A stretch of 64,000 nucleotides of DNA from an uncultured Thermodesulfobacterium sp. (GTDB taxonomy: Bacteria > Desulfobacterota > Thermodesulfobacteria > Thermodesulfobacteriales > Thermodesulfobacteriaceae). Positions within the stretch are counted from its first letter, which is position 1, and each line of letters opens with the position of its first letter. The notes below the pieces were generated by a model that was not told the DNA's origin, searched no databases, and worked only from the letters and a program-made list of their open reading frames with translations. The translations under genes were made by a program, and so were the position numbers. The stretch is from assembly GCA_938091335.1 (NCBI GenBank), contig CALLJG010000002.1, positions 1-64,000 of the forward strand. The letters are read 5' to 3'. Of this stretch, positions 17,718 to 26,956 are shown piece by piece.

Positions 17718-18791
17718 TTAATGAAGAAATTTTATTTTATAAATTTCAATAATTGAAAGAAAAAGCCCTAATATAACTGGACCTAAAAACAATCCTAAAA
17801 AACCAAATTTTATAAGCCCTCCTAAAACAGAAAAAAGAACAAGCAAATTATGAATCTTAATTTTTTCTCCAATGAGAAAAGGTTTAAGAATGTTATCTAT
17901 CTGAGCAACAATTAATGCTGAATAAAGAAGAAGTATAAGGGCTTTAGTATAGCTTCCTATAATGAGCAAATAAATAGTTAAAGGGACCCATATTAAACCT
18001 GTTCCAAAAGCAGGAATAAACGAAGCAATTACTGTAAGAAAAGCCCAAAGTAAATAATGAGGAATATCTAATAAGAAATATATTATAAAAGCTAATAAGC
18101 CTTGAACAAAGGCGGTTAAAATATTTCCATATAAAACACCTTTTAAAATAAGGGAAATTCTATTTATTATTTTTTCTTTTTCCTTTTCTTCTCCTGGAAT
18201 AAGTTTAATTATCTCTTTTACAGCTCTTTCTCCATCAATTAAAAAATAATATAAAGTAATAAGAGTAAAAGCCAATTTAAATCCAAAAGAAATAATAAAT
18301 TTAATAAAATTTTTAAATAAAGTAAAACTATCTTGAAAAATTTTTGAGAGTAGTTGAATAAGTCTTTCTTGGAGTTGAGGCAAATATGGTTCTAACTGAT
18401 CAATTATCTTAGAAATTAAATCATAAATATAAGGATAATTTTGAAGACCTTGAATAAATTTTTCAATATCTTTTTGAGTGATAGGTTGTAAATTTTCCAA
18501 AAATTTTAACATTTGAGAATAAAAATTAAAAAAAAGTAAGGTTAAGGGACTTATAATAAAAATTAAAAAACCGATTAGTACTAAAATAGCAGAAAATCTT
18601 CTTTTATTTTTAAATTTTTTATTGAGATGATTATATATTGGATAAATAAAGAAGGCTAAAATAGCACCCCAACAAAATATATAAAAAAGAGGACTAAGTA
18701 AATAAATAAAAAGAATAATTATAATAGAAGATAAAACTAACAAAACCCAAGCACCTAAACCTTGAAAAATTTTTTCATAAAAATTATTCAT
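17718..18791 (-). CDS. AI-2E/PerM family permease
   Basis: This 357-residue membrane protein has clustered hydrophobic segments at both ends and a soluble middle (about 90-150), the layout of the AI-2E transporter/YdiK/PerM family. The C-terminal part carries typical family blocks (LLAFIIYFLLDIPHYLLWAFLT, ASFIPAFGTGLIWVP, LFSVLGGLIKFGFLGLFLGPV). Members export small molecules such as autoinducer-2 or act as Na+/H+ antiporters; the substrate cannot be read from the sequence. It precedes mutM and diverges from the zinc-ribbon gene at 18871. Confidence 0.88.
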   Translation of the reverse strand: MNNFYEKIFQGLGAWVLLVLSSIIIILFIYLLSPLFYIFCWGAILAFFIYPIYNHLNKKFKNKRRFSAILVLIGFLIFIISPLTLLFFNFYSQMLKFLENLQPITQKDIEKFIQGLQNYPYIYDLISKIIDQLEPYLPQLQERLIQLLSKIFQDSFTLFKNFIKFIISFGFKLAFTLITLYYFLIDGERAVKEIIKLIPGEEKEKEKIINRISLILKGVLYGNILTAFVQGLLAFIIYFLLDIPHYLLWAFLTVIASFIPAFGTGLIWVPLTIYLLIIGSYTKALILLLYSALIVAQIDNILKPFLIGEKIKIHNLLVLFSVLGGLIKFGFLGLFLGPVILGLFLSIIEIYKIKFLH

Positions 18792-18836
18792 AGCTTAATT
18801 TTTTTACTATAAGCCATCTTATCAAAATTTAAAGGA

Positions 18837-18864
18837 TTGTAAACTATAAAAAAAAGATTATAAT
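18837..18864 (+). promoter_or_regulatory. Promoter giving a predicted leaderless mRNA
   Basis: A -35 TTGTAA (18837-18842) and a perfect TATAAT (18859-18864) are separated by 16 bp. The expected start point, about 7 nt after the -10, coincides with the ATG at 18871, and no Shine-Dalgarno is present. Confidence 0.6.
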
Positions 18865-18870
18865 TTAGAT

Positions 18871-19239
18871 ATGCCTATTTATGAATTCAAATGTGAAATC
18901 TGTGGAGAGGTTTTTGAAATTTTACAAAAAATAGAGGAAAATTTTCCAAATTGTCCTAAATGCAACTCCAGTTATATAATTAAATTACCCTCTCTTTTTG
19001 GATTTCAAGACAAAAGTGCGAAAATTCATGAAAGAGAAAAGGCTATTCTAAAAAGGGCAAGAGACTATTTAATAGATGGCAAAATTAAAGATGCTAAAAA
19101 ATTTTTAGAAACAGCCAAAAATTTCTATCCCACAGACAGAATCAAAAAATTACATGATACATTGGCAGAAAAAAAACCTATAAAGGGTAAATATATTTCT
19201 AAAACAGAACTTATAGTGACTAAAAAGAAAGAAAAATAA
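18871..19239 (+). CDS. FmdB family zinc-ribbon protein
   Basis: The 122-residue protein begins with MPIYEFKCEICG and has two CxxC knuckles (C8/C11 and C28/C31), the N-terminal zinc ribbon of the FmdB/CxxC_CXXC_SSSS family. The remaining 80 residues are charged helices, longer than in most members. Family members are often encoded with housekeeping genes, and their role is not established. The gene heads an operon-like run and is 2 bp from the next gene. Confidence 0.85.
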   Translation: MPIYEFKCEICGEVFEILQKIEENFPNCPKCNSSYIIKLPSLFGFQDKSAKIHEREKAILKRARDYLIDGKIKDAKKFLETAKNFYPTDRIKKLHDTLAEKKPIKGKYISKTELIVTKKKEK

Positions 19240-19241
19240 AA

Positions 19242-19514
19242 ATGAAAGAAAGGGAAGAGGAAGTTTTCTTTAATCTTATAAATTTTAGTACTTTTATTCT
19301 TTCTTTAAATACAGCTGCTTTAGTTCATTTAGGAGAAATCCCAGATCCCATAACCAACAAAAAAGAAATTAATTTAACTCTTGCAAAGCAAACAATTGAT
19401 ACTTTAGAAATGTTAAAAGAAAAAACAAAAGGGAACCTTACTTCTGAAGAAGCTAAACTTTTACAAACCATTTTATACGAACTCAAGCTAAAATTTTTAA
19501 AATTAGTAAAATAA
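19242..19514 (+). CDS. DUF1844 family protein
   Basis: This 90-residue soluble protein matches the DUF1844 pattern: FNLINFSTFILSLNTAALVHLGEIPDP, then a central AKQTIDTLEMLKEKTKGNL and a C-terminal helix with LLQTILYELKLKFLKL. Members have no known activity and are common in deltaproteobacteria-like and thermophilic lineages. It lies between the zinc-ribbon gene and ispE with gaps of 2 and 9 bp. Confidence 0.85.
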   Translation: MKEREEEVFFNLINFSTFILSLNTAALVHLGEIPDPITNKKEINLTLAKQTIDTLEMLKEKTKGNLTSEEAKLLQTILYELKLKFLKLVK

Positions 19515-19523
19515 ATTCTTTTT

Positions 19524-20354
19524 ATGAAAAGCCTTTTCCTTTATTCACCAGCTAAAATCAATCTTACTCTTCAAGTGTTAAAAAAAAGAGAGGATAATTA
19601 TCATGAAATATATACTATTTTTCAAAAAATCGATCTTTGGGATGAAGTGGAAATCAAAAAAAATAAAAGAAGTTTTTCTTTAGAAGTTTTTAGTAATCCT
19701 CCTATTCCCATAAAAAAAAATTTAGCTTATAAGGCCTATCAGAAATTTAAAGAGAATTTCAAAATAAAAGATAAATTTATAATAAAAATTAAAAAAAATA
19801 TTCCTATTGGTGCAGGACTTGGTGGAGGAAGTAGTAATGCCGCTTCAATACTAAAAGGTTTAGCATATTTTTATGAAATTGATTTGAACCTTCTTTATCC
19901 CCTTGCTAAAAATTTAGGGGCTGATGTGCTCTTTTTTTTAAATCCTTATTCCTCAGCTATTGGTGAAGGAATAGGAGATATTTTAAAACCTTTTCCTAGT
20001 TTTCCAGCATGGTACATTATTATTTATCCAGATTTTCAAATATCTACTAAATGGGCTTATAAAAATTTAAAATTGACAAATTCAAAAAATCCAGTTTATT
20101 ATAGGACCGATACAGCTCCTTGGAATCAAGCTCAAGGGCTTATTAATGATTTTAAAGGTTTAGTTTTTGAAAAATATAAGATATTAAAATATTATGAAAA
20201 TTTATTAAAAAATTTTGGTGCAAAAGCTGTGGGGTTAACTGGTACAGGCTCATCTTTATTTGGTATATTCGAACAACCTCCTTTTTTGATTTATAGCTCA
20301 TTAAATTCTTTTATAAAAAAAGGAAAAACATTTTTAGTAAAAAACCTAAATTAA
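19524..20354 (+). CDS. ispE: 4-diphosphocytidyl-2-C-methyl-D-erythritol kinase IspE
   Basis: IspE is the ATP-dependent kinase of the non-mevalonate (MEP) isoprenoid pathway. The 276-residue GHMP kinase has SPAKINLTLQVL at 8-19, the glycine-rich ATP loop PIGAGLGGGSSNAAS (94-108) and the C-terminal GLTGTGSSLFG. Length is typical. Isoprenoids made here would also feed menaquinone, linking it to mqnB/mqnD elsewhere in the window. It is followed by prs after 20 bp. Confidence 0.95.
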   Translation: MKSLFLYSPAKINLTLQVLKKREDNYHEIYTIFQKIDLWDEVEIKKNKRSFSLEVFSNPPIPIKKNLAYKAYQKFKENFKIKDKFIIKIKKNIPIGAGLGGGSSNAASILKGLAYFYEIDLNLLYPLAKNLGADVLFFLNPYSSAIGEGIGDILKPFPSFPAWYIIIYPDFQISTKWAYKNLKLTNSKNPVYYRTDTAPWNQAQGLINDFKGLVFEKYKILKYYENLLKNFGAKAVGLTGTGSSLFGIFEQPPFLIYSSLNSFIKKGKTFLVKNLN

Positions 20355-20374
20355 TTAAATAGGGAGGAATTTTT

Positions 20375-21322
20375 ATGCCTATAAATCAATTCAAGATTTT
20401 TTCAGGAACTGCTAATCCTGAATTAGCTAAAAAAATTTGTAATTATTTAAAAGTTCCTTTGGGAGAATGTATAATAAAAAGATTTAGCGATGGGGAGCTT
20501 TTTGTAGAAATAAAAGAGAATGTAAGAGGAGCTGATGTATTTATTATTCAATCTACTTGTCCACCTGTAAATGAATATTTAATGGAGCTTTTAATTATGA
20601 TAGACGCTGCTAGAAGGGCTTCTGCAAGAAGGATTACTGCAGTAATTCCTTATTATGGATATGCCAGACAAGATAGAAAAACTGCTCCAAGAACTCCGAT
20701 TTCAGCCAAATTGGTTGCTAATTTAATAGTCACTGCTGGAGCAAGAAGAGTTCTTACCATGGATTTACATGCAGGCCAAATACAAGGTTTTTTTGATATC
20801 CCTGTAGACCATCTTTATGCTTTACCTGTTTTTCTTAAATATATAAAGGATACATTTTCAAATACGGAAATTGTAATAGTTTCCCCTGATGCAGGAGGAG
20901 TAGAAAGAGCTAGAGAATATGCTAAAAGATTAAATACCACCATTGCTATTGTTGATAAAAGAAGGGAAAGACCTAATGAGAGCGCAGTAATGAATATTAT
21001 AGGGGAGGTTAAAAATAAAGTTGCTATTATTATAGATGACATGGTTGATACTGGTGGAACAATGTGTCAAGCAGCAAAGGCACTTTTAGAAAAAGGAGCT
21101 ATTGAAGTTTATGGAATGGCCACCCATCCAGTACTTTCAGGTAATGCAATAGAAAAAATTAAAAATTCTCCTTTAAAAGCTCTTTTAGTAAGTGATACAA
21201 TCCCCTTAAAAGAGGAAGTCAAAGTCTTAAATAAAATAAAGGTCCTTTCAGTGGCAGAACTTTTAGGAGAAGCTATAAAAAGAATTCATACGGATGAATC
21301 TATAAGTTCTTTATTTGTTTAA
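20375..21322 (+). CDS. prs: Ribose-phosphate pyrophosphokinase (PRPP synthase)
   Basis: Prs converts ribose 5-phosphate and ATP to PRPP for nucleotide, histidine and tryptophan synthesis. The 315-residue class I enzyme shows [11 protein letters not shown], the catalytic loop [23 protein letters not shown], and the PRPP-binding motif [14 protein letters not shown] good Shine-Dalgarno (TAGGAGG) precedes the ATG. The order ispE-prs-rplY-pth is a widespread conserved block. Confidence 0.97.
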   Translation: MPINQFKIFSGTANPELAKKICNYLKVPLGECIIKRFSDGELFVEIKENVRGADVFIIQSTCPPVNEYLMELLIMIDAARRASARRITAVIPYYGYARQDRKTAPRTPISAKLVANLIVTAGARRVLTMDLHAGQIQGFFDIPVDHLYALPVFLKYIKDTFSNTEIVIVSPDAGGVERAREYAKRLNTTIAIVDKRRERPNESAVMNIIGEVKNKVAIIIDDMVDTGGTMCQAAKALLEKGAIEVYGMATHPVLSGNAIEKIKNSPLKALLVSDTIPLKEEVKVLNKIKVLSVAELLGEAIKRIHTDESISSLFV

Positions 21323-21355
21323 AATGAAATAATTAAAGAAAGGAGGAAAGAGAAC

Positions 21356-21958
21356 ATGAGACAAGTTACTTTGAGCTCTTTTATAAGAGAAAAACCAGGA
21401 AAAAAAACAAGTAAAAAATTAAGAAAAAAGGGATTAATTCCTGCTATTATATATGGATCTCACATTGATCCTATTCCTATTTATGTCAAATTTAGTGAAT
21501 TAGAAAGTATATTAAACAAACATAAAGGAGAAACTCTTCTTTTTAACTTAAAAATAGAAAATGAAAAACCTTCTCAAATTCAAGCTATATTAAAAGAATA
21601 TCAAATTGATCCTGTTACAGATAAAATCATTCATATAGATTTTCTTGCCATTCACGAAAAAAATCTTATCACTATAGATGTCCCTTTAGAATTTATAGGA
21701 AAACCAGTAGGAATTACTAAAGGAGGAGTTTTAGAAATTCTTTTACATGAATTAAGTATTGAATGTTTACCTTCTAATATACCTGATAAAATTCAAGTTG
21801 ATATAAGTAATCTGGATATAGGAGATGTTTTACATGTAAAGGATATTAAAGTTCCTGAAGGAGTTAAAGTTATTGAAGATCCAGAAGAAACAGTTGTTAC
21901 CATTGTAATAGAAGCTATAGAAGAAGTTGTAGAAGAAACTGAAAAATCTACTGAATAG
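21356..21958 (+). CDS. rplY: Large ribosomal subunit protein bL25 (CTC/TL5 form)
   Basis: bL25 binds 5S rRNA. At 200 residues this is the long CTC form, with an N-terminal L25 domain (starting with the conserved RKKGLIPAIIYG block) and a C-terminal CTC beta domain ending in an acidic tail rich in Glu and Val. The Shine-Dalgarno is AAAGGAGGAAAG. It sits between prs and pth, the usual context. Confidence 0.95.
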   Translation: MRQVTLSSFIREKPGKKTSKKLRKKGLIPAIIYGSHIDPIPIYVKFSELESILNKHKGETLLFNLKIENEKPSQIQAILKEYQIDPVTDKIIHIDFLAIHEKNLITIDVPLEFIGKPVGITKGGVLEILLHELSIECLPSNIPDKIQVDISNLDIGDVLHVKDIKVPEGVKVIEDPEETVVTIVIEAIEEVVEETEKSTE

Positions 21959-21966
21959 AAATTTTA

Positions 21967-22524
21967 ATGTGGCTTTTTTGTGGACTAGGGAATCCCGGGG
22001 AAAAATATAAGTATACTCGTCACAATTTTGGTTTTTTGGTATTAGATACTTTTGCAAAAAAACATAATTTGAGTTTCAAAATTTATCAGGATTTGAAAAC
22101 TGAAATAGCTTTATATGAAGATAAAGCTCTTCTTTTAAAGCCTTTAACTTATATGAATCTTTCAGGAAAAGCAGTAAAAATATGGATAGAAAAAGAAAAT
22201 ATTCCTTTGGAAAAATTATTAGTGATTTATGATGATGCAGATTTACCTCTTGGAAAAATAAAAATTTTATCAAAGGGTGGAGCAGGAGGCCATAAGGGTA
22301 TGCTTTCTATTATTGAGTCTCTTGGAAATTCAAATTTCCCGAGAATGAGATTAGGAATAGGAAGACCATCAAATCAAGAATTGACAGAGTATGTATTATC
22401 TACTTTTTCTGATGAGGAAATCCCTAAAGTATTTAAAGTTTTAGAAACTGCTGTCTCTGCTCTTGAAGATATATTAAATTTAGGTCTTCTTAAAAGTATG
22501 AATAAATATAATGTCTTTAAATGA
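21967..22524 (+). CDS. pth: Peptidyl-tRNA hydrolase
   Basis: Pth recycles peptidyl-tRNAs that drop off the ribosome. The 185-residue protein has the family motifs CGLGNPGEKYKYTRHNFGF (catalytic His in TRHNFG and the nearby Asn), LLKPLTYMNLSGKA, and the YDDADLPLGKIKILSKGGAGGHKGM segment with catalytic Asp and His. It starts 8 bp after rplY and ends 9 bp before the psiE-like gene. Confidence 0.96.
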   Translation: MWLFCGLGNPGEKYKYTRHNFGFLVLDTFAKKHNLSFKIYQDLKTEIALYEDKALLLKPLTYMNLSGKAVKIWIEKENIPLEKLLVIYDDADLPLGKIKILSKGGAGGHKGMLSIIESLGNSNFPRMRLGIGRPSNQELTEYVLSTFSDEEIPKVFKVLETAVSALEDILNLGLLKSMNKYNVFK

Positions 22525-22533
22525 GGTCTTTTT

Positions 22534-23010
22534 ATGAAAAATTCTAAAAAATTTGACTTTTCAACTATAGTCAAAAAACATATTATTTTAAAAGTTGAAA
22601 AAATAGGATACTATTTAGTGGGTTTGGGATTAATCATAGGTTTTGCATTAGTTATTTTTGATTGTTTTAAATTATTATTTTTATTTCATCAACTTGAAGA
22701 AGATATTATTAGTTTTGTAGTCAAATTTCTTGATAAAATTTTAATTAGTATAATTTTTTTAGAAATTTTTTATACTGTTGAAGTAGCTTTATTAGAAGAA
22801 GTTACTATTAAATGCATAGAACCTTTTATTTTGGTAGGTATTACAGCTTTGATAAGAAGACTTCTTATTTTAAGTTTTAGTATTTCTCATACAGAACCTT
22901 TTAATTCAGAAAAAATAAAATATGGTATTTTAGAATTATTAGTAGTAGGGGCTCTTATTTTAGCTTTAGTAAGTGGATTAATCATTTTAAGGAAAACTAA
23001 AAAAATTTAA
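22534..23010 (+). CDS. PsiE-like membrane protein (phosphate-starvation-inducible family)
   Basis: This 158-residue inner-membrane protein has four hydrophobic segments (about 26-46, 66-86, 98-115 and 130-150). The pattern LDKILISIIFLEIFYTVEVAL followed by EPFILVGITALIRRLLIL matches the PsiE family, whose function is unknown despite its phosphate-starvation name. It lies between pth and guaA and appears to be carried along in the housekeeping transcript. Confidence 0.75.
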   Translation: MKNSKKFDFSTIVKKHIILKVEKIGYYLVGLGLIIGFALVIFDCFKLLFLFHQLEEDIISFVVKFLDKILISIIFLEIFYTVEVALLEEVTIKCIEPFILVGITALIRRLLILSFSISHTEPFNSEKIKYGILELLVVGALILALVSGLIILRKTKKI

Positions 23011-23015
23011 AATAA

Positions 23016-24563
23016 ATGGAAACCAAAAATAAAATTTTAATTCTTGATTTTGGTTCTCAAACTACTCAACTTATTGCTCGAAGAATTAGAGAATTAGGAG
23101 TTTATACTGAAATTAGACCCTATTCAATAACTAAGGAAGAAATCAAAAACTTTTCTCCTAAGGGAATTATTTTATCTGGTGGACCAAGTAATGTATACGA
23201 TAAAAATGCCCCCCTAATTAACAAAGAAATCTTTGATTTAGGATTACCTATTTTAGGGATCTGTTATGGAGCTCAATTGATAAGTTATATTTTAGGAGGA
23301 AAAGTTGAAAAAAGTAAAAAAAGAGAATTTGGACCTGCTTATATCGAAATATTAAAAAGAAATAAAATTTTAAAGGGCTTTAAAAAAATCAAAAAATATA
23401 AAGTATGGATGAGCCATAGTGATAGAATAGAACATCTTCCTAAAGATTTTCATACTTTAGCAAAAACAAAATATTCTCCTTTTGCAATAATAGCTCATAA
23501 AATTAAGCCTATTTATGGAGTGCAATTTCATCCAGAAGTAATTCATACTGAAATAGGTAATAAATTATTTAAAAATTTTGTTTTTGAAATTTGTAAATGC
23601 GAAGCTGATTGGAATATGCCATCTTTTATAGAACATACCATAGAAAAAATACGTAAAACAGTAGGATCAAATGAAAAAGTAATCTGTGCTCTTTCTGGTG
23701 GCATAGATTCCACAGTAACAGCCTTATTAATTCATAAAGCAATAGGAGATAGACTTATTCCTATATTTGTTAATAATGGACTTCTACGAAAAAATGAAGA
23801 AAATGAAGTTTTATCTTTGATGAATAATTTAAAACTAAAAGTTCATTATGTAGAAGCTTCTTCAATTTTTTTAAACCGACTTAAAGGAATTAAAGATCCA
23901 GAGGAAAAAAGAAAGATTATAGGAGAAACTTTTATTGAAATTTTCGAAAAGGAAGCTCAAAAAATGAAAGATATAAAATATCTTGCTCAAGGAACCCTTT
24001 ATCCAGATGTTATAGAAAGTACTCCTTTTAGGGGTCCTTCTGTAACTATCAAAACCCATCATAATGTAGGTGCACTACCAGAAAAAATGAATCTTAAGCT
24101 TATAGAACCTCTAAGAGAACTTTTTAAAGATGAGGTAAGAAAAATAGCAGAAATTTTAGGACTTCCTAAACACATAGTGTGGAGACATCCCTTTCCTGGT
24201 CCAGGATTAGCTATTAGAATAATTGGAGAAGTAACAGAAAAAAAACTTAATATATTGAGAGCTGCAGATGCTATTGTAACTGAAGAAATGATTAAATCTG
24301 GATGGTATTATAAAGTATGGCAATGTTTTGCTATTCTTCTTCCAGTAAAAACAGTAGGAGTAATGGGGGATTTAAGAACTTATGAATATGTAATCGCTAT
24401 TAGATGTGTTGAAAGTCAAGATGCAATGACTGCAGATTGGGTAAAACTTCCTTATAAATTATTAGAAAATCTTTCTAATAGAATAATAAACGAAGTCCCT
24501 GGAGTAAATAGAGTAGTCTATGATATTTCACCAAAACCTCCAGCTACTATTGAATGGGAGTAA
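23016..24563 (+). CDS. guaA: GMP synthase (glutamine-hydrolysing)
   Basis: GuaA converts XMP to GMP. The 515-residue protein has the class I glutamine amidotransferase domain (nucleophile C83 in GICYGAQ, His/Glu in QFHPEV), the ATP-pyrophosphatase P-loop [10 protein letters not shown] near residue 225, and the C-terminal dimerisation domain ending in PPATIEWE. Length is typical. The stop overlaps the next gene by 10 bp. Confidence 0.97.
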   Translation: METKNKILILDFGSQTTQLIARRIRELGVYTEIRPYSITKEEIKNFSPKGIILSGGPSNVYDKNAPLINKEIFDLGLPILGICYGAQLISYILGGKVEKSKKREFGPAYIEILKRNKILKGFKKIKKYKVWMSHSDRIEHLPKDFHTLAKTKYSPFAIIAHKIKPIYGVQFHPEVIHTEIGNKLFKNFVFEICKCEADWNMPSFIEHTIEKIRKTVGSNEKVICALSGGIDSTVTALLIHKAIGDRLIPIFVNNGLLRKNEENEVLSLMNNLKLKVHYVEASSIFLNRLKGIKDPEEKRKIIGETFIEIFEKEAQKMKDIKYLAQGTLYPDVIESTPFRGPSVTIKTHHNVGALPEKMNLKLIEPLRELFKDEVRKIAEILGLPKHIVWRHPFPGPGLAIRIIGEVTEKKLNILRAADAIVTEEMIKSGWYYKVWQCFAILLPVKTVGVMGDLRTYEYVIAIRCVESQDAMTADWVKLPYKLLENLSNRIINEVPGVNRVVYDISPKPPATIEWE

Positions 24564-25108
24564 ACTTATATAGAAAAGTTTTCCATATTTTTTGGGGATT
24601 TTTTTTATTTCTATTAAGTTTTTATATTTCTTCCTTTTACTTTAATCTAATTTTAGCTTTTTTATTTCTTTCTATATCCCTTTTTGAAACAATACGCCTT
24701 TTTTATCCTCAGTATATTCCTTTAAAATTTCTTTGGCAACCTCTATTAAAAGATGAAGAAAAAATGAAAATAAGTGATGCCTGGTTTTTTATTACAGGAG
24801 TTATTATAAGTTGGTCTCTCTTGGAATTAAAACAGTTTCAATTGATTCTTCTTATTTTAACTTTTTCTGATACCTTTGCCTCTTTAGTAGGGATATTTAT
24901 AGGAAAAAGAAAATTAAAAACTAATAAAACTTTAGAGGGAAGCTTTGGTTTTTTGATATCCACTTTGATTATTTCCTTTTTATATACTAAAACCTTTAGT
25001 TTTTATATTTTAATATTTTGTATATTACTTACTATAACTGAGACTTTTACTAAAAGAGATAATTTATGGATTCCCCTTATAGGGAGTTTATATCTAAAAA
25101 TTTTTTAA
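24554..25108 (+). CDS. CTP-dependent lipid kinase-like membrane protein (dolichol/diacylglycerol/phytol kinase family)
   Basis: The 184-residue protein has about five to six membrane segments and the family motifs [20 protein letters not shown] followed by [10 protein letters not shown], as in the SEC59/DGK1/VTE5 group. Those enzymes phosphorylate a lipid alcohol (dolichol, diacylglycerol or phytol) with CTP. The substrate here is unknown. It overlaps guaA by 10 bp and would be translationally coupled to it. Confidence 0.75.
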   Translation: MGVNLYRKVFHIFWGFFLFLLSFYISSFYFNLILAFLFLSISLFETIRLFYPQYIPLKFLWQPLLKDEEKMKISDAWFFITGVIISWSLLELKQFQLILLILTFSDTFASLVGIFIGKRKLKTNKTLEGSFGFLISTLIISFLYTKTFSFYILIFCILLTITETFTKRDNLWIPLIGSLYLKIF

Positions 25109-25144
25109 ATCAGATTCTTTTTTAATTTCTTGATTGGCTTTTAT

Positions 25145-25173
25145 TTGACAAAATCTTTTTTTGGAGTTATTTT
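25145..25173 (+). promoter_or_regulatory. Promoter of the DUF177-rpmF-plsX-fabH operon
   Basis: A perfect TTGACA (25145-25150) and TATTTT (25168-25173) are separated by 17 bp. Transcription would start near 25180, giving a leader of about 19 nt that carries AAAGGAG just before the ATG at 25199. The promoter lies within the longer reading frame from TTG 25130, which argues against that start. Confidence 0.65.
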
Positions 25174-25198
25174 TAAAACAAATTTAAAGGAGTTAAAA

Positions 25199-25744
25199 AT
25201 GAAAGATCTTAAAAATTGGGGAATTTTGTTAGAAGAAATACCTCCCGAGGGTTTAAAAATTGAATTTCAAAACATTGATGATTTAGGAGAAGATTTAAAT
25301 ATAAAGCAACCTTTCTCAGGCTATTTTAAATTGAAAAAATTAGGAATTGAAGTAAAATTAGAGGGTTTTTTGAAAGGTGTTGTTATCTTAGAATGTGATA
25401 GATGTTTAATTTCTTATGAATTTCCCATTGAACATGAGTTTAATATAGATATAAAACCTTTAGCTTCTCTTAATTTGGAGGGGGAGAAAGAACTTTCTGA
25501 GGAAGAGATGGAAGTGAGTTTTTATGAAAACTCTTGGATCTCTTTTTATGATTTATTAAAAGAGGAAATTTTTTTAAATTTACCTTATAAACACCTTTGT
25601 AAACCTGATTGTAAAGGACTTTGCCCTTTATGTGGAGCTAATTTAAACGAAAATTCATGTAATTGTAAAGGTTATAAAAAAGAAAGTCCTTTTTCTATTT
25701 TAAAAGAAATATTTTCAGATAAAAATTTAGAAAAAGGAGGTTAA
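25199..25744 (+). CDS. DUF177 (YceD) family protein
   Basis: YceD/DUF177 proteins are encoded directly before rpmF across bacteria and are linked to 23S rRNA accumulation in some species. From ATG 25199 the protein has 181 residues. A beta-rich body contains VILECDRCLISYEF, and the C-terminal cysteine-rich stretch (CKPDCKGLCPLCGANL, then SCNC) could bind zinc. The start was chosen because AAAGGAG lies at the right distance and a sigma-70 promoter sits between it and the earlier TTG at 25130. Confidence 0.85.
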   Translation: MKDLKNWGILLEEIPPEGLKIEFQNIDDLGEDLNIKQPFSGYFKLKKLGIEVKLEGFLKGVVILECDRCLISYEFPIEHEFNIDIKPLASLNLEGEKELSEEEMEVSFYENSWISFYDLLKEEIFLNLPYKHLCKPDCKGLCPLCGANLNENSCNCKGYKKESPFSILKEIFSDKNLEKGG

Positions 25745-25750
25745 TATTTT

Positions 25751-25933
25751 ATGGCTGTTCCTAAGAAAAAAACATCTAGATCAAGAAGAGGGAAAAGAAG
25801 ATCTCATCAATTTTTAAATCCTCCTTTTCTTTCACTATGTCCTAAATGTAAATCTCCTAAATTACCACACAAAGTGTGCCCTTTTTGTGGATATTATAAA
25901 GGCAAAGCTTTTATAGAAAAAGAAGAAACATAA
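25751..25933 (+). CDS. rpmF: Large ribosomal subunit protein bL32
   Basis: This 60-residue basic protein begins [20 protein letters not shown], the standard bL32 start. Two CxxC pairs (CPKC and CPFC) make it the zinc-binding form. It is located between DUF177 and plsX as in many bacteria, with AAAGGAGG ahead of the ATG. Confidence 0.97.
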   Translation: MAVPKKKTSRSRRGKRRSHQFLNPPFLSLCPKCKSPKLPHKVCPFCGYYKGKAFIEKEET

Positions 25934-25945
25934 CTTGTGTTAAGT

Positions 25946-26956
25946 ATGTACAAAGTAGTATTAGACGTAATGGGGGGTGATTTTGCTCCCAATTCAACTT
26001 TAAAAGGAGCTGAATTAGCTCTTAAGAAATTCCCTGATCTTTATCTTATTTTAGTTGGAAAAGAATCTATTTTAAAATCTTGGGAAGGAAAAGAAAGGGT
26101 ATCTCTTTATTATACTGAAGAAATTGTGAGAATGGAAGAAAGTCCAAAAGTAGCTTTAAAAGAAAAAAGAGGAGCTTCTATTTTTAAAGGTATTGAACTT
26201 GTTAAAAATGGAAATGCTCAAGCTTTTGTTTCTGCAGGTAATTCAGGAGCAATTGTAGCAGGAGCTATTTTTATATTAGGAAGACTTGAAGGAGTAAGAC
26301 GACCTGCTATTGCTTCACTTATGCCTACTTTAAAAGACCCTATCGTTTTAATTGATGCAGGAGCTAATGTAGACTCCAAACCTTTTGATTTGTTTCAATT
26401 TGGAGTAATGGGAAGTGTATTTGTAGAAAAAATTTGGGGAAGAAAAAATCCTAAAGTATCTCTTTTATCAATAGGAGAAGAAAGCGGAAAAGGAAACACT
26501 CTTGTTAAAAAAGCTCATGAACTTTTTCTAAATTCAAAACTCCATTATACAGGAAATATAGAAAGCAAAGATATTTTTTGGGGAGAAACTGATGTAGTAG
26601 TATGTGATGGGTTTATTGGAAATATTTGTCTCAAATTATCTGAAGGGCTGGTTGAGGTAATCTTAGAAATGTTAAAAACCGAAGTTAAAAATTCTTTTCT
26701 TTATTTAATAGGTATGAGATTAGCTAAAGGGGCTCTTGAAAATTTCAAAAAGAAAGCTGACTGGAGAGAACATGGAGGGGCTCCTCTTTTGGGAGTTAAA
26801 GGAAACATTATTATTGCACACGGAAGATCAGATGCTATTGCTATAAAAAATGCTATAAAAATAGCTATGAGTTTCATAAAAATTAACTTGGTTGAACGTT
26901 TAAATAAAGCTATTTCTGAAACAATAAAGATGGAGGAAAAAGATGAATTCAATTGA
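25946..26956 (+). CDS. plsX: Phosphate acyltransferase PlsX
   Basis: PlsX turns acyl-ACP into acyl-phosphate, which PlsY uses to start phospholipid synthesis. The protein has the N-terminal VVLDVMGGDFAPN, VSAGNSGAIVAGA, and the C-terminal KADWREHGGAPLLGVKGNIIIAHG. From ATG 25946 it is 336 residues. TTG 25937 would add three residues (MLS), but PlsX normally starts a few residues before DVMGGD, so ATG is preferred. It overlaps fabH by 14 bp. Confidence 0.95.
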   Translation: MYKVVLDVMGGDFAPNSTLKGAELALKKFPDLYLILVGKESILKSWEGKERVSLYYTEEIVRMEESPKVALKEKRGASIFKGIELVKNGNAQAFVSAGNSGAIVAGAIFILGRLEGVRRPAIASLMPTLKDPIVLIDAGANVDSKPFDLFQFGVMGSVFVEKIWGRKNPKVSLLSIGEESGKGNTLVKKAHELFLNSKLHYTGNIESKDIFWGETDVVVCDGFIGNICLKLSEGLVEVILEMLKTEVKNSFLYLIGMRLAKGALENFKKKADWREHGGAPLLGVKGNIIIAHGRSDAIAIKNAIKIAMSFIKINLVERLNKAISETIKMEEKDEFN